From the NCBI GenBank assembly GCA_002839705.1, contig PGYO01000003.1, positions 124,001-188,000 of the forward strand: a stretch of 64,000 bases of DNA, in the 5' to 3' direction. Shown one piece after another: positions 18,599-33,080 of the stretch (positions are counted from its first letter, which is position 1; the number at the start of each line of letters is the position of its first letter). The notes under the pieces were generated by a model. The model was not told where the DNA came from and did no database searches. It saw nothing but the letters and a program-made list of their open reading frames with translations. The stretch comes from Methanobacteriales archaeon HGW-Methanobacteriales-1. Lineage in GTDB: Archaea > Methanobacteriota > Methanobacteria > Methanobacteriales > Methanobacteriaceae. Both the position numbers and the translations under genes were made by a program.

Positions 18599-19559
18599 TT
18601 AAATCATTGTTTCTTAACATTTTAGTCAGTTTGCTTAATAATAAAATTAAAAAGTATATTCAAAAATATTTTATAAAAAATACTTTTTGTATTTGTTTTG
18701 TATTTGTAAGGATACTTAAGAATAGTTGTTTTGCATTCATAAATAATTTAATAAAAATGAATTATAACTAAAAATTTGAATTTCATCTTTTATATTTTTA
18801 TTATGATAATATTTATCATTATAAATACATTTACACCACCAAAACATGTTCTATGAAAAATATAAAAAAACTAAGTTAAAAAATAGTTGCAAATTCAACA
18901 AATCAAATTCACATTTAAATTATATTAATATTTATTAAATCTTAAAAAAATTAAAAAAATAAAAGATTTTCCTAAATTAAATCCTTTAAAACTTTATTTT
19001 CACTAAAGTAAAAAATTGACTCATTAAACTATCTTTTTATTGGAAATTAGGCTTATTAAAAACCATGTTTTAAATTTTTAAAGTAAAATAAAAGCCGCTA
19101 TAATGCAGATAATTGAAAGTATCGCACCAAAACCAAAATGTGAATCAGAATATATTGACCAATCAGACCATAACACATAAAATAGTAAGTAATTGCAATT
19201 TCAAGACAATGCATCCCTTAGTAAATAATATTAAATTCGATATTATTAATCAAAATATTATCCAAAAACTCATCTACAAAGCATAGATTTTAAAAAATTT
19301 TTTAAGAAAAATATTTAATGTAGTTAAATCTATTATTTTTTATTTATAGCAATATTAAAAGTTATTTCTAGATATAAGTACCATAAAATCTTTTTATTTT
19401 TCATAAGACTAGAAAGGCCAATTAAAGGACATTTTTACAGCCAAGGTCATTTATAAAGACGCTTTCAAGAGAAGAGGTACTATTAAAAGAGTTTTAAAGA
19501 CCTCAGTAAATCCCGTCTAAAATGCCTTAAATCAAAAAAAAGGACCACATATAAGCTTT
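18599..19559. other. Gene-poor stretch with one possible gene remnant
   Basis: Nearly 1 kb without an intact gene. Apart from the 40-codon minus-strand fragment at 19078-19197 (listed separately) I see only AT-rich sequence. Open frames on the plus strand here lack ribosome binding sites and protein-like composition. Confidence 0.5.
19078..19197 (-). pseudogene. Possible C-terminal remnant of a small membrane protein
   Basis: The minus strand reads 40 codons without a stop, ending TAA at 19078. It encodes an aromatic stretch (YVLWSDWSIYSDSHFG) followed by one membrane helix (FGAILSIICIIAAFILL). There is no start codon, and a TGA lies immediately upstream. The composition is protein-like, unlike the surrounding AT-rich DNA, so I read it as the surviving tail of a decayed membrane protein gene. 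Confidence 0.35.
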
Positions 19560-19592
19560 TTTGTCCATTTTGACAAAGAAACATTTATATAG
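19560..19592 (+). promoter_or_regulatory. Promoter with adjacent palindrome for the transglutaminase-like gene
   Basis: An archaeal TATA-like box (TTTATATAG, 19584-19592) lies about 80 bases before the proposed start codon, giving an expected transcript start near 19612. A perfect inverted repeat, TTTGTC/GACAAA (19560-19565 and 19572-19577), sits directly upstream of the TATA box where an archaeal regulator could bind. Its function as an operator is inferred. Confidence 0.45.
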
Positions 19593-19625
19593 CATTATAA
19601 TATGAATAATAGTGTTGTTACCAAA

Positions 19626-19667
19626 GTCTAATTTATAGCCATTTTAGGCTTTTAGACATGGAGGCGG
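19626..19667 (+). promoter_or_regulatory. 5' leader hairpin and strong ribosome binding site
   Basis: GTCTAA (19626-19631) pairs with TTAGAC (19652-19657), and inside it AGCC (19637-19640) pairs with GGCT (19647-19650) around the loop ATTTTA. The stem ends two bases before GGAGGCGG (19660-19667), the ribosome binding site. This position allows RNA folding or a protein to influence translation. Confidence 0.45.
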
Positions 19668-19671
19668 TACA

Positions 19672-20214
19672 ATTAAGCGACATTCGCGATATTCGCTACT
19701 AATTGCATTATGCATGGTAGTGAGCATTTTGCCCTTTTCACAAGGGGCTTTATTAGGAGACATCCAAAACTCTAAAACTACTTTAAAAATCGATGGAACA
19801 GTTTCACAAGTAAGCGCTGCTAGTATTACTAAAGCTACGGCAGCAGAGAATGCACAATTAACTCATTTGCAAGGAAAAGCTGGATTAAGCACTTTGCGAA
19901 AATACATTAACAAACACTTAAATCACAGATCCGGAGCAGCTCACAGCGCTGCAGGTGTTAATAAAACCGGATACGGGGACTGCTGGGGACTCTCAGATTG
20001 GACTGCAAAGATACTCAAAAAAAATGGATACACTGTCAGAGTGGTGCAAGGTGCAACATCAGCATCATCCAGACACCGCTGGACACAGGTAAAAATTAAT
20101 GGAAAATGGATCACCTTTGAACCTTCACTGGTGACCAAAAAATACGGAAGTAAACCTTACACATCTACATGTGCTAAAGCAAGCAAGGTCATAGTAACCT
20201 ACAATGCTAAATAG
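19672..20214 (+). CDS. Secreted transglutaminase-like cysteine protease (PeiW/PeiP-like catalytic domain)
   Basis: About 180 residues: a signal peptide with a basic start (KRHSRYS) and hydrophobic core ending near FSQG, a short linker, then a compact transglutaminase-like domain. The catalytic Cys lies in YGDCWGLSDW, the His in SSRHRWTQV, and an acidic residue in TFEPS. The pattern GDCW..SD, SSRHR and NGKW resembles, from memory, the catalytic domain of pseudomurein endoisopeptidases PeiW and PeiP, but no pseudomurein-binding repeats are present. It may trim the cell's own wall peptides. The first ATG (19714) would cut off the basic half of the signal peptide. GGAGGCGG points instead at ATT 19672, so I place the start there. 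Confidence 0.75.
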   Translation: MKRHSRYSLLIALCMVVSILPFSQGALLGDIQNSKTTLKIDGTVSQVSAASITKATAAENAQLTHLQGKAGLSTLRKYINKHLNHRSGAAHSAAGVNKTGYGDCWGLSDWTAKILKKNGYTVRVVQGATSASSRHRWTQVKINGKWITFEPSLVTKKYGSKPYTSTCAKASKVIVTYNAK

Positions 20215-21244
<1,030 letters not shown>

Positions 21245-21255
21245 GTTAATATTCC

Positions 21256-21280
21256 TAGGAATTTCATTATTAAATTCCTA
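21256..21280 (+). terminator. Hairpin between tpiA and pgk
   Basis: Perfect 9-bp stem (21256-21264 with 21272-21280, loop CATTATT) starting 11 bases after the tpiA stop codon and followed by ATGTTTTAATATTTT. It could end the tpiA transcript or lower read-through into pgk. Confidence 0.5.
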
Positions 21281-21334
21281 ATGTTTTAATATTTTATAAC
21301 AGCTACTGAGTTCGGCAGCTTAAGGAGAATATGA

Positions 21335-22558
21335 ATGTCACTCAAATTCAATACCATAGATGATTTTCAGTTTAACAACAAGACAGTTCTAGTCAGAGTA
21401 GATATAAATTCCCCGGTGGATCCTAATACCGGAATTATATTAGACGACACACGAATGAAACTTCATGCAGAAACTATAAGTGAACTATCTGATAAAGGAG
21501 CTAAAACTATCCTTTTAGCTCATCAAAGTCGTCCAGGCAAAAAGGATTTTACCACCTTAGAACAACACGCCCATGCGTTATCCAAAATAATCGGTCGACC
21601 TGTGATTTATGTAGAAGATATATTTGGTTGTGCAGCCATGGAAACAATTGCCCGGCTTAAGCCTGGTGACGTGTTACTCCTTGAAAATGTCCGTTTTTAC
21701 TCAGAAGAAGTTTTGAAAAGAGAAGCTCGTCTGCAAGCTGACACCCATATGGTGAGAAAACTTTCTACCATTGCCGATTACTTTATTAATGATGCTTTTG
21801 CAACTGCTCATCGATCGCAGCCTTCATTAGTTGGTTTTGCCTTTAAATTACCATCCGCGGCAGGAAGATTGATGGAAAAAGAGCTTAAAATTCTTTATGG
21901 TGCATTAGATAATGTTCAGCGCCCTTGCGTGTATGTATTAGGTGGGGTGAAAGTTGATGATTCTATTAGGGTAATAGAAAATGTGCTGGAAAATGGAAGT
22001 GCTGATTTTATTCTCACCACGGGATTAGTGGCCAATATATTCCTTCTAGCATCTAAAGTAAAAATTGGTAAATGTAATAAAGAATTTATTGAGAAAAAAG
22101 GATATTTTGATTTTGTAAAGGTTGCTGAGAGGCTAATAAATAAATTTAAGGATAAAATCTTAATACCTATCGATGTAGCTATTTGTAAAGATGATAAACG
22201 GATGGATGTTCCAGTTAATGAGATTCCGGATCTTCCAATATATGACATTGGGACAGAAACTATCAAATTATATGCTCAAAAAATACGTCAGGCCAAAACC
22301 ATATTTGCCAATGGCCCGGCAGGAGTTTTTGAAAATCCAGAATTCAGTATTGGGACCGACGACATACTCAATGCCATAGCTTCTTCAGAAGGATTTTCTA
22401 TTATTGGAGGAGGTCATCTTGCAGCAGCTGCAGTTCAAATGGGATTTGAAGGTGAAATTGACCACATCAGTAGTGGTGGTGGGGCCAGTATAAGTCTCCT
22501 AGCAGGTGAAGAACTTCCAGTAGTAACAGTTTTAGAAGAAGTAGCCGTTAAAAAATAA
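21335..22558 (+). CDS. pgk: Phosphoglycerate kinase
   Basis: It transfers phosphate between 1,3-bisphosphoglycerate and ADP. The 407-residue protein has TVLVRVDINSPVD near the N-terminus, the 3-phosphoglycerate-binding LLENVRFYSEE and NDAFATAHR, the hinge region VLGGVKVDDSI, and the nucleotide-binding C-terminal IGGGHLAAA followed by SSGGGASISLLAG. The methanogen-type insert and length fit. It starts 90 bp after tpiA, behind TTAAGGAG. Confidence 0.95.
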   Translation: MSLKFNTIDDFQFNNKTVLVRVDINSPVDPNTGIILDDTRMKLHAETISELSDKGAKTILLAHQSRPGKKDFTTLEQHAHALSKIIGRPVIYVEDIFGCAAMETIARLKPGDVLLLENVRFYSEEVLKREARLQADTHMVRKLSTIADYFINDAFATAHRSQPSLVGFAFKLPSAAGRLMEKELKILYGALDNVQRPCVYVLGGVKVDDSIRVIENVLENGSADFILTTGLVANIFLLASKVKIGKCNKEFIEKKGYFDFVKVAERLINKFKDKILIPIDVAICKDDKRMDVPVNEIPDLPIYDIGTETIKLYAQKIRQAKTIFANGPAGVFENPEFSIGTDDILNAIASSEGFSIIGGGHLAAAAVQMGFEGEIDHISSGGGASISLLAGEELPVVTVLEEVAVKK

Positions 22559-22899
22559 GCTGTTATAATTTAATAATAATGATTATTGAAAGGCAATATT
22601 ATTTTTTAAAATCATGAATTTTTAACCACATATTAATATTTGAAGATTATGAATGCTTAATTTAAGATTTAAACCTTTTTTAATAGCATGAAATTTAATA
22701 ATAAATATAAATTCGAATATTAATTAATAATAATCTCCAAATAGCAAACTATAAAAGCAATAACATCTAACTGATTTGTTACCTCGTTAAATTAAATATT
22801 AGATTAAAAATGAATCAAATAAAAATTATTTAATATAAATAAAGGTCTTTATCATACTATAGATACCGTTTAAGGCAATGTGGAAAATAAATAACCACA
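22559..22899. other. AT-rich intergenic stretch before the tRNA cluster
   Basis: About 340 bp without a recognised gene or structure. The tRNA-Thr promoter element follows at its right end. Confidence 0.45.
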
Positions 22900-22919
22900 A
22901 AGTATTTAAGTAAATACTT
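22900..22919 (+). promoter_or_regulatory. Palindromic TATA region upstream of tRNA-Thr
   Basis: AAGTATTTA-AG-TAAATACTT is a 9-bp inverted repeat with a two-base centre. The TATA-like core (TATTTAAG) lies about 25-30 bases before the mature tRNA-Thr 5' end, the normal archaeal promoter distance. Confidence 0.55.
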
Positions 22920-22928
22920 CCTAAAATC

Positions 22929-23010
<82 letters not shown>

Positions 23011-23056
23011 AGTACGAGAAATAAACTTAGATTTATATAACTTAATTAAAGCAATG

Positions 23057-23133
<77 letters not shown>

Positions 23134-23204
23134 CTTAAAATTCATAGATTATTTTCATGTATTAATTATTGCATGAAAAACTTAAACAATACTATAATCA
23201 ATCA

Positions 23205-23677
<473 letters not shown>

Positions 23678-23681
23678 CATT

Positions 23682-23756
<75 letters not shown>

Positions 23757-23800
23757 TTTTCTGATTTTTTATTGGGATTATTTTAACTGGAGGATATATT

Positions 23801-24034
23801 GTGAAGAAAGATATCTTAAAGCACGAACTAGTTCCCGATCATGTTATTTTGTCTGAATCTGAAGTTTCTAAAGTACTTAAAAAAATTGAAGCACATCCTG
23901 AACAGCTCCCTAAAATAAAAACTGATGACCCTGTGGTCAAATCTATTGGAGCCAAAGAAGGAGACATACTTGAAATAACTCGTAAAAGCGCCACAGCAGG
24001 AAAATTTGTTACTTATAGGCGGGTGCATGATTAA
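23801..24034 (+). CDS. rpoH: DNA-directed RNA polymerase subunit H (Rpb5-like)
   Basis: The 77-residue subunit H equals the C-terminal domain of eukaryotic Rpb5 and sits in the lower jaw of the enzyme. It opens with the typical KHELVPDHVILSE and contains LPKIKTDDPVVK, GAKEGDILEI and the C-terminal YRRVHD motif. The GTG start is chosen because GGAGGATATATT precedes it. It heads the RNA polymerase cluster as in most archaea, here 44 bp after tRNA-Lys. Confidence 0.96.
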   Translation: MKKDILKHELVPDHVILSESEVSKVLKKIEAHPEQLPKIKTDDPVVKSIGAKEGDILEITRKSATAGKFVTYRRVHD

Positions 24035-24275
24035 TCGAGTGGTTCAATTTAATTAATTCTTATTTAACATTTTTTTACTCTAATAACTCAAAAAATCGAA
24101 CTCATAATCTAAAACATTTCAACAAGTATTATATAAAACTCATATTTGCTTAAATTGAATTTATGATTAATAGTTTGAATATAATGAGTATTAAAACTTA
24201 GAAAAGTAGACTAGTATTTATTAAACTAATATTTTAGCTAAAAATTTTGTAGTATTTATTTTTTGGAGGAAGTCC

Positions 24276-25820
24276 ATGAAAAAGAGTGCATGGGGATTGG
24301 TAGACGCATTTTTTGATGAACACAACCTGGTAGATCACCACGTTAAATCCTATAACGACTTTGTAAATCATCGAATACAGGACATAATTGACATAACTGA
24401 ACCTATTGAGTTAGAACAAGGAGAATACTCCGTAGAAACAGGACAGTTGGAAATAAAAAAGCCATTTACTAAAGAGGCTGATGGTTCCAAGAGCCTTATA
24501 TTTCCAACAGAAGCTAGACTTCGAAACTTAACTTATTCCGCTCATATGTATCTGGAAATGCGTCTTTTAAAAAAAGATGAAAGCGAGCCAGATTTTGAAA
24601 AAGTTTACATTGGAGAATTACCTCTAATGCTTAAATCAGACATATGTCATTTAAGTGGTTTGAATAAAGAAGAGTTAGTGGTCAAAGGCGAGGATCCTCA
24701 AGATCCAGGTGGTTATTTCATAGTAAATGGTTCTGAAAGAGCCATAGTTACCATGGAAGAAATCGCCCCTAACAAAATCATTCTAGAACGAATTGGTGAA
24801 ATTCAAGATAGACGTGCTAGGGCCATTGTTACATCTATAAAAAGTGGTTTCCGAGCAAGAATTTCTTTAGAATACAGAAAACCGCGAAAAACTGGAGTTT
24901 TCTTAAGAATTTCATTCCCTTACGTTCCCGGAGAAATACCACTAGTTGTTTTATTACGGGCATTAGGATTATCCACTGATGAAGAAATTATCACCCATAT
25001 TTCTGATGATTTTAATTATCAAATGATTATAGCCGACGATATACAAGTTTCTGATCAGGGCCTTAAGTTAGAGCCAAAAGAAATGGAAGAACTCTCCCAA
25101 GAAGAGAGAAGGCAATACTTACAAACCAGTGCCATCAAATACATAGGAAACCGTGTCGCTAAAGGTATGACTGAGGAATACCGTATTAGAAGAGCAGAAG
25201 ACGTCATTGATAGATATCTATTACCACACATGGGTGTAGAATCAGAAACACGTGCTGAAAAAGCCACATATCTGGCTGAAATGACCGAAATGTTACTTCA
25301 AGTTATTTCTGAAACACGTGAACCGCATGACAAGGACCATTACACTAACAAAAGACTCCGTGTATCTGGAGATTTAATGGAAGATTTATTCCGTGTTGCA
25401 TTCACCAGTTTAACCAGAGATATGAGTTATCAGCTAGAGAGAAGTTTAGCTAGAGGTAAAGAACCCTCTGTAAAACAAGCTGTACGTTCTGATGTGCTAA
25501 CAGAAAACATTAAACACGCTATAGCCACAGGAAACTGGGTAGGTGGACGAGCAGGTGTAAGTCAACTTCTAGATAGAACCAGTTACATGGGTACTTTATC
25601 ACACATGAGAAGAGTTGTTTCTCCATTAAGTAGAAGTCAACCTCACTTTGAAGCAAGAGATTTGCACCCAACCCAATTTGGTAAAATCTGTCCTAATGAA
25701 ACCCCAGAAGGTCCAAATTGTGGTCTGGTGAAAAACCTGGCACTTATGGCCAAAATATCTGAAGGCTCAGATCCTGCAGAAATTGAAAATATCATCAAAA
25801 AGATGGGTATTCTGGAGTAG
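24276..25820 (+). CDS. rpoB2: DNA-directed RNA polymerase subunit B''
   Basis: The 514-residue B'' is the N-terminal half of the split archaeal beta-type subunit (protrusion, lobe and fork). Visible features include YFIVNGSERAIVTMEE, and at the end the fork-loop segment SQPHFEARDLHPTQFG with CPNETPEGPNCGLVKNL. The chain ends exactly where methanogen B'' proteins end, and B' begins 47 bp later. The start follows GGAGGAAGTCC. Confidence 0.97.
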   Translation: MKKSAWGLVDAFFDEHNLVDHHVKSYNDFVNHRIQDIIDITEPIELEQGEYSVETGQLEIKKPFTKEADGSKSLIFPTEARLRNLTYSAHMYLEMRLLKKDESEPDFEKVYIGELPLMLKSDICHLSGLNKEELVVKGEDPQDPGGYFIVNGSERAIVTMEEIAPNKIILERIGEIQDRRARAIVTSIKSGFRARISLEYRKPRKTGVFLRISFPYVPGEIPLVVLLRALGLSTDEEIITHISDDFNYQMIIADDIQVSDQGLKLEPKEMEELSQEERRQYLQTSAIKYIGNRVAKGMTEEYRIRRAEDVIDRYLLPHMGVESETRAEKATYLAEMTEMLLQVISETREPHDKDHYTNKRLRVSGDLMEDLFRVAFTSLTRDMSYQLERSLARGKEPSVKQAVRSDVLTENIKHAIATGNWVGGRAGVSQLLDRTSYMGTLSHMRRVVSPLSRSQPHFEARDLHPTQFGKICPNETPEGPNCGLVKNLALMAKISEGSDPAEIENIIKKMGILE

Positions 25821-25867
25821 ACCATTTTTTATTATAATTCTTTGATTTTTAATCGGGAGGCAATTTC

Positions 25868-27679
<1,812 letters not shown>

Positions 27680-27795
27680 TCAAACATCCTTAATATTTTT
27701 TCAATTTATGGATATTAATTACACTAATTGAAATTTAAAAAAAATAAGGTAAAAAATAAGGGATTAATAATAGCAAAATTAAAGGAGAGAAAACT

Positions 27796-30453
27796 TTGAC
27801 CGGAATTTTAAAGAAGATTTCCCAGATCAACTTCGGATTAATGTCTCCAGAAGACATAAGAAGTATGTCTGTTACCAAAATCGTAACACCAGACACCTAT
27901 GACGAAGATGGATACCCTATTGAAAATGGGCTAATGGATCCACGTTTAGGAGTTATAGATCCAAGTTTAAAATGTAGAACCTGTGGTACTAAAGGTGGAG
28001 AATGTCAGGGTCACTTTGGAAATATAAATCTGGCCAGACCCGTAATTCACGTAGGATTCGCAGATACTATTCATAAAATACTGAGATCCACTTGTAACAC
28101 CTGTGGGCGGATTCTGTTAACGGATAGTGAAATATTTGATTATCAGAACAAATTCAAGACACTAATCAAAAACGAGGAAAGTTTAACCAAAATAATTAAA
28201 GATGTTTATACCGTTGCTCGAAGGGATAAATGTCCTCACTGTGAAGAAGAACAGGAAGACGTTAAAATTGATAAACCAGTGAGCATTGTAGAAGGTAACT
28301 ACAAACTTACTCCTAGTGAAGTAAGAGAAAGGCTGGAAATAATAACCGATTCTGATTCTGTGATTTTAGGAGTCAATGCTGAGAAAGCAAAGGATGGTAC
28401 TCAAGTAGCCCGACCAGAATGGATGATTCTAACAGTATTACCAGTCCCACCAGTTACAGTAAGACCATCTATAACCCTAGAAACTGGTGAACGTTCCGAG
28501 GATGATTTAACTCACAAATTAGTGGATATCCTGCGGATTAATCAGCGTTTAAAGGAAAATATGGAAGCTGGTGCTCCACAACTTATTGTAGAGGATTTAT
28601 GGGAACTATTACAGTACCACGTAACCACCTACTTTGATAACGAAGCATCAGGAGTACCACCAGCCAGACACAGGTCCGGTAGACCATTGAAAACTCTTGC
28701 TCAGAGATTAAAAGGAAAAGAAGGTCGTTTCAGAAGCAACCTTTCTGGTAAGCGTGTGAACTTCTCTGCCCGTACAGTTATCTCACCAGATCCAAACATC
28801 AGTATCAATGAAGTAGGAGTTCCAGAGATAATAGCCACTGAAGTTACGGTACCCATAAAAGTAACTGAATGGAACCTGGAAGAACTTAAAGGATACATTA
28901 TGAATGGTTCTAATGTACACCCTGGAGCAAACTACGTCATAAGACCCGACGGTCGGAAAATCAGAATTTATGACGAAATAAAAGAAACTGTAGCTGAAAA
29001 TCTGGAAAAGAATTATCTGGAAAAAGGTGAACAGGGCTATGTGGTAGAGAGACATTTAAAAGATGGAGATGTGGTTCTCTTCAACAGGCAACCTTCACTT
29101 CACAGAATGTCCATGATGGCCCACGAAGTACGGGTTTTACCATATAAAACATTCCGTTTAAATCTCTGTGTATGTCCACCATACAATGCAGATTTTGATG
29201 GGGACGAAATGAACATGCACGTCTTCCAAACTGAAGAATCACGTGCCGAAGCAAAGTCACTCATGAGAGTACAGGAACACATTCTCTCCCCACGGTTCGG
29301 AGGACCTATTATTGGAGGAATACACGATCACATTTCTGGAGCATATCTGCTAACCCGAAAAAGTGCCATATTCAATGAAGATCAAGTATTCCAAGTTTTA
29401 AGGAAAGCAAAATTACCTCTGCCAGATCGAACTGGTGAAACTTGGACTGGAAAACAAATTTTCAGTAAAGTACTGCCCAAGGATATGAACATGGTTTATC
29501 GAGCAGAAGTCTGCAGAAAATGTGACGAATGTACACAAAGGTCATGTAAAAACGACGCTTATGTTGTTATCGAAGACGGTGAGCTATTAAGTGGAGTTAT
29601 AGATGAAAAAGCTTATGGTGCTTTCTCTGGAAAAATCCTGGATCACATTGTTAAAGAATACGGAACTGACCGGGCCCGGGAATTCCTGGATGCCTCCACT
29701 AAACTGGCAGTTTCTGGTATTATGAAAGCAGGATTCACCACCAGTACCAATGACGAAGAAATTCCTCAAGAAGCCAAAGAAGATATCGAAGCTTATCTGT
29801 ATGAAGCTGAAGAGAGAGTAGATAAACTGGTCGCTGCTTATGATAACAATGAACTGGAACCACTACCTGGTAGAAGCCTGGAAGAGACTCTGGAAATGAA
29901 AATCATGCAAGTTCTAGGGGAAGCCCGGGACAAGTCAGGGGAAATTGCAGAAAGTTACTTTGACATTAACGAAAACAACGCAGTAATAATGGCCTTAACT
30001 GGTGCTAGAGGTTCCATGCTGAACCTTACTCAGATTACAGCTTGTGTAGGACAACAATCAGTTCGGGGTGGCCGAATCGACCGGGGTTACAGTGAAAGAA
30101 CACTACCTCACTTCCAAAAACGTGAATTAGGAGCAAAAGCACGAGGATTTGTGCACTCCAGTTACAAAGAAGGTCTTGACCCTATTGAATTCTTTTTCCA
30201 CGCTATGGGGGGAAGAGAAGGTCTGGTAGATACAGCTATCCGTACTGCTCAGAGTGGTTACATGCAAAGAAGACTGGTTAATGCTCTGCAGGATTTGAGT
30301 GTAAATGCAGAAGGTAAGGTTACTGACAACCGGGGCGTTATTATCCAGACCCTTTATGGAGAAGATGGAGTAGATCCAGCCAAGAGTGACTACGGTAAAG
30401 TAGTTGACCTGGACAAACTCGTAGACGAAATGAGAATAAAATCAGGTAAGTGA
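27796..30453 (+). CDS. rpoA1: DNA-directed RNA polymerase subunit A'
   Basis: The 885-residue A' is the N-terminal part of the largest subunit and holds the catalytic site NADFDGDEMN, whose three Asp bind Mg2+. Zinc-binding clusters are seen at CRTCGTKGGECQGHFG (clamp), CNTCG/CPHC, and a Cys-rich insert CRKCDECTQRSC near residue 575. The TTG start at 27796 follows AAAGGAGAGAAAAC. No intein interrupts it. The frame ends where methanogen A' ends; A'' follows after 81 bp. Confidence 0.97.
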   Translation: MTGILKKISQINFGLMSPEDIRSMSVTKIVTPDTYDEDGYPIENGLMDPRLGVIDPSLKCRTCGTKGGECQGHFGNINLARPVIHVGFADTIHKILRSTCNTCGRILLTDSEIFDYQNKFKTLIKNEESLTKIIKDVYTVARRDKCPHCEEEQEDVKIDKPVSIVEGNYKLTPSEVRERLEIITDSDSVILGVNAEKAKDGTQVARPEWMILTVLPVPPVTVRPSITLETGERSEDDLTHKLVDILRINQRLKENMEAGAPQLIVEDLWELLQYHVTTYFDNEASGVPPARHRSGRPLKTLAQRLKGKEGRFRSNLSGKRVNFSARTVISPDPNISINEVGVPEIIATEVTVPIKVTEWNLEELKGYIMNGSNVHPGANYVIRPDGRKIRIYDEIKETVAENLEKNYLEKGEQGYVVERHLKDGDVVLFNRQPSLHRMSMMAHEVRVLPYKTFRLNLCVCPPYNADFDGDEMNMHVFQTEESRAEAKSLMRVQEHILSPRFGGPIIGGIHDHISGAYLLTRKSAIFNEDQVFQVLRKAKLPLPDRTGETWTGKQIFSKVLPKDMNMVYRAEVCRKCDECTQRSCKNDAYVVIEDGELLSGVIDEKAYGAFSGKILDHIVKEYGTDRAREFLDASTKLAVSGIMKAGFTTSTNDEEIPQEAKEDIEAYLYEAEERVDKLVAAYDNNELEPLPGRSLEETLEMKIMQVLGEARDKSGEIAESYFDINENNAVIMALTGARGSMLNLTQITACVGQQSVRGGRIDRGYSERTLPHFQKRELGAKARGFVHSSYKEGLDPIEFFFHAMGGREGLVDTAIRTAQSGYMQRRLVNALQDLSVNAEGKVTDNRGVIIQTLYGEDGVDPAKSDYGKVVDLDKLVDEMRIKSGK

Positions 30454-30513
30454 TTAATCTGGAATTATTTAATTAAGATAATAAATTTTTAAGATAATGA
30501 ATTATCTTTTTAA

Positions 30514-31689
<1,176 letters not shown>

Positions 31690-31700
31690 GGAGGCAGTAG

Positions 31701-31997
31701 ATGGACGTAGATAGAGGAATACGAGTAGCTGTAGACACAGGTGTTGTCACTTTAGGATCAGAAAAATCAATTCAGGCCTTAAAATTAGGTAAAGGAAAAC
31801 TAGTAGTAGTTGCTGAAAACAGCCCAGAGAACATCAAAGAAGATGTCGCTTACTATGCTAAACTTTCTGAAATTCCTGTTTACACCTTTAATGGAACCAG
31901 TGTTGATTTAGGTTCTGTTTGTGGTAAGCCATTTACCGTGGCCACTCTGGTCATCAAAGAACCTGGAGATTCTACAATATTAGAAGCAATGGGGTAG
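31701..31997 (+). CDS. rpl30e: Ribosomal protein L30e
   Basis: A 98-residue eL30-family protein with the conserved opening DVDRGIRVAVDTGVVTLG, KLVVVAENSPEN and VDLGSVCGKPF. It belongs to the large ribosomal subunit. The start follows AAGGAGGCAGTAG, and the stop is 7 bp before the nusA-like gene. Its place between rpoA2 and nusA is the standard archaeal order. Confidence 0.95.
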   Translation: MDVDRGIRVAVDTGVVTLGSEKSIQALKLGKGKLVVVAENSPENIKEDVAYYAKLSEIPVYTFNGTSVDLGSVCGKPFTVATLVIKEPGDSTILEAMG

Positions 31998-32004
31998 TGT
32001 TCAA

Positions 32005-32436
32005 GTGACTATAAAATTCAGCACTAATGAAATAAGATATATTGCACTGTTTGAAAGCATGACTGGTGCAATGGTAAAAGATTGTATCGTGGACGATGAA
32101 AACGGAAAAATTACTTTTCTGGTGAAAAAGGGAGACATGGGTCTCGCCATCGGTAAAGGAGGAAGTACCGTAACCAAAGTCCAGAAAACAGTGGATAAAG
32201 GTGTTGAAGTTATAGAACACTCTGAAGATCCCGTTGAATTCATATCCAATTTAATGGCCCCAGCTAAACTTCGCAGTATCAGAATTCTGCAAAGGGAGAA
32301 CGGGGAAAAAGTTGCCACTGTAGACACAGATGGTAAAAATAAGAGGACTGCCATCGGTAAAGGCGGTCAAAATATTGAAAGAGCCAGATTACTGGCCAAA
32401 CGACAGCACAGCATTAGTAATATCGTTATAAAATAA
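32005..32436 (+). CDS. nusA: NusA-like KH-domain transcription factor
   Basis: The 143-residue protein consists only of the two KH domains of NusA and lacks the bacterial N-terminal and S1 domains, as is normal in archaea. KH loops are seen as KGDMGLAIGKGGSTV (residues about 47-61) and KNKRTAIGKGGQNIE (about 110-124). The GTG start (32005) lies just after the rpl30e stop. It presumably binds RNA and affects elongation or termination by RNA polymerase. Confidence 0.93.
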   Translation: MTIKFSTNEIRYIALFESMTGAMVKDCIVDDENGKITFLVKKGDMGLAIGKGGSTVTKVQKTVDKGVEVIEHSEDPVEFISNLMAPAKLRSIRILQRENGEKVATVDTDGKNKRTAIGKGGQNIERARLLAKRQHSISNIVIK

Positions 32437-32650
32437 ATTAACTAGAATACTAGTAATTAGCAGAAACTATTCATATTAATATAATTGTAACACTAGTAAA
32501 CTAGAAAAATTAAATGACTTAATATATTTCAATTACTCTCATTAAATTTTTAGCTAAATTTATATGGTTTAATATATATTGGTTTATATTGATTACGCTA
32601 ATAACCGAAAGCGGGATTATTAACTCAAATTTATAAGGAGGAATATTAAC

Positions 32651-33076
<426 letters not shown>

Positions 33077-33080
33077 TTTC

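Noticed and set aside
18517-18771. Plus-strand open frame of 84 codons overlapping taw1
   Set aside because: The N-terminal half overlaps taw1 in antisense and the rest is low-complexity AT-rich sequence without a ribosome binding site.
27796-30453. Intein in RNA polymerase A'
   Set aside because: The A' chain has the normal length and an uninterrupted active-site motif; no intein splice motifs are seen.
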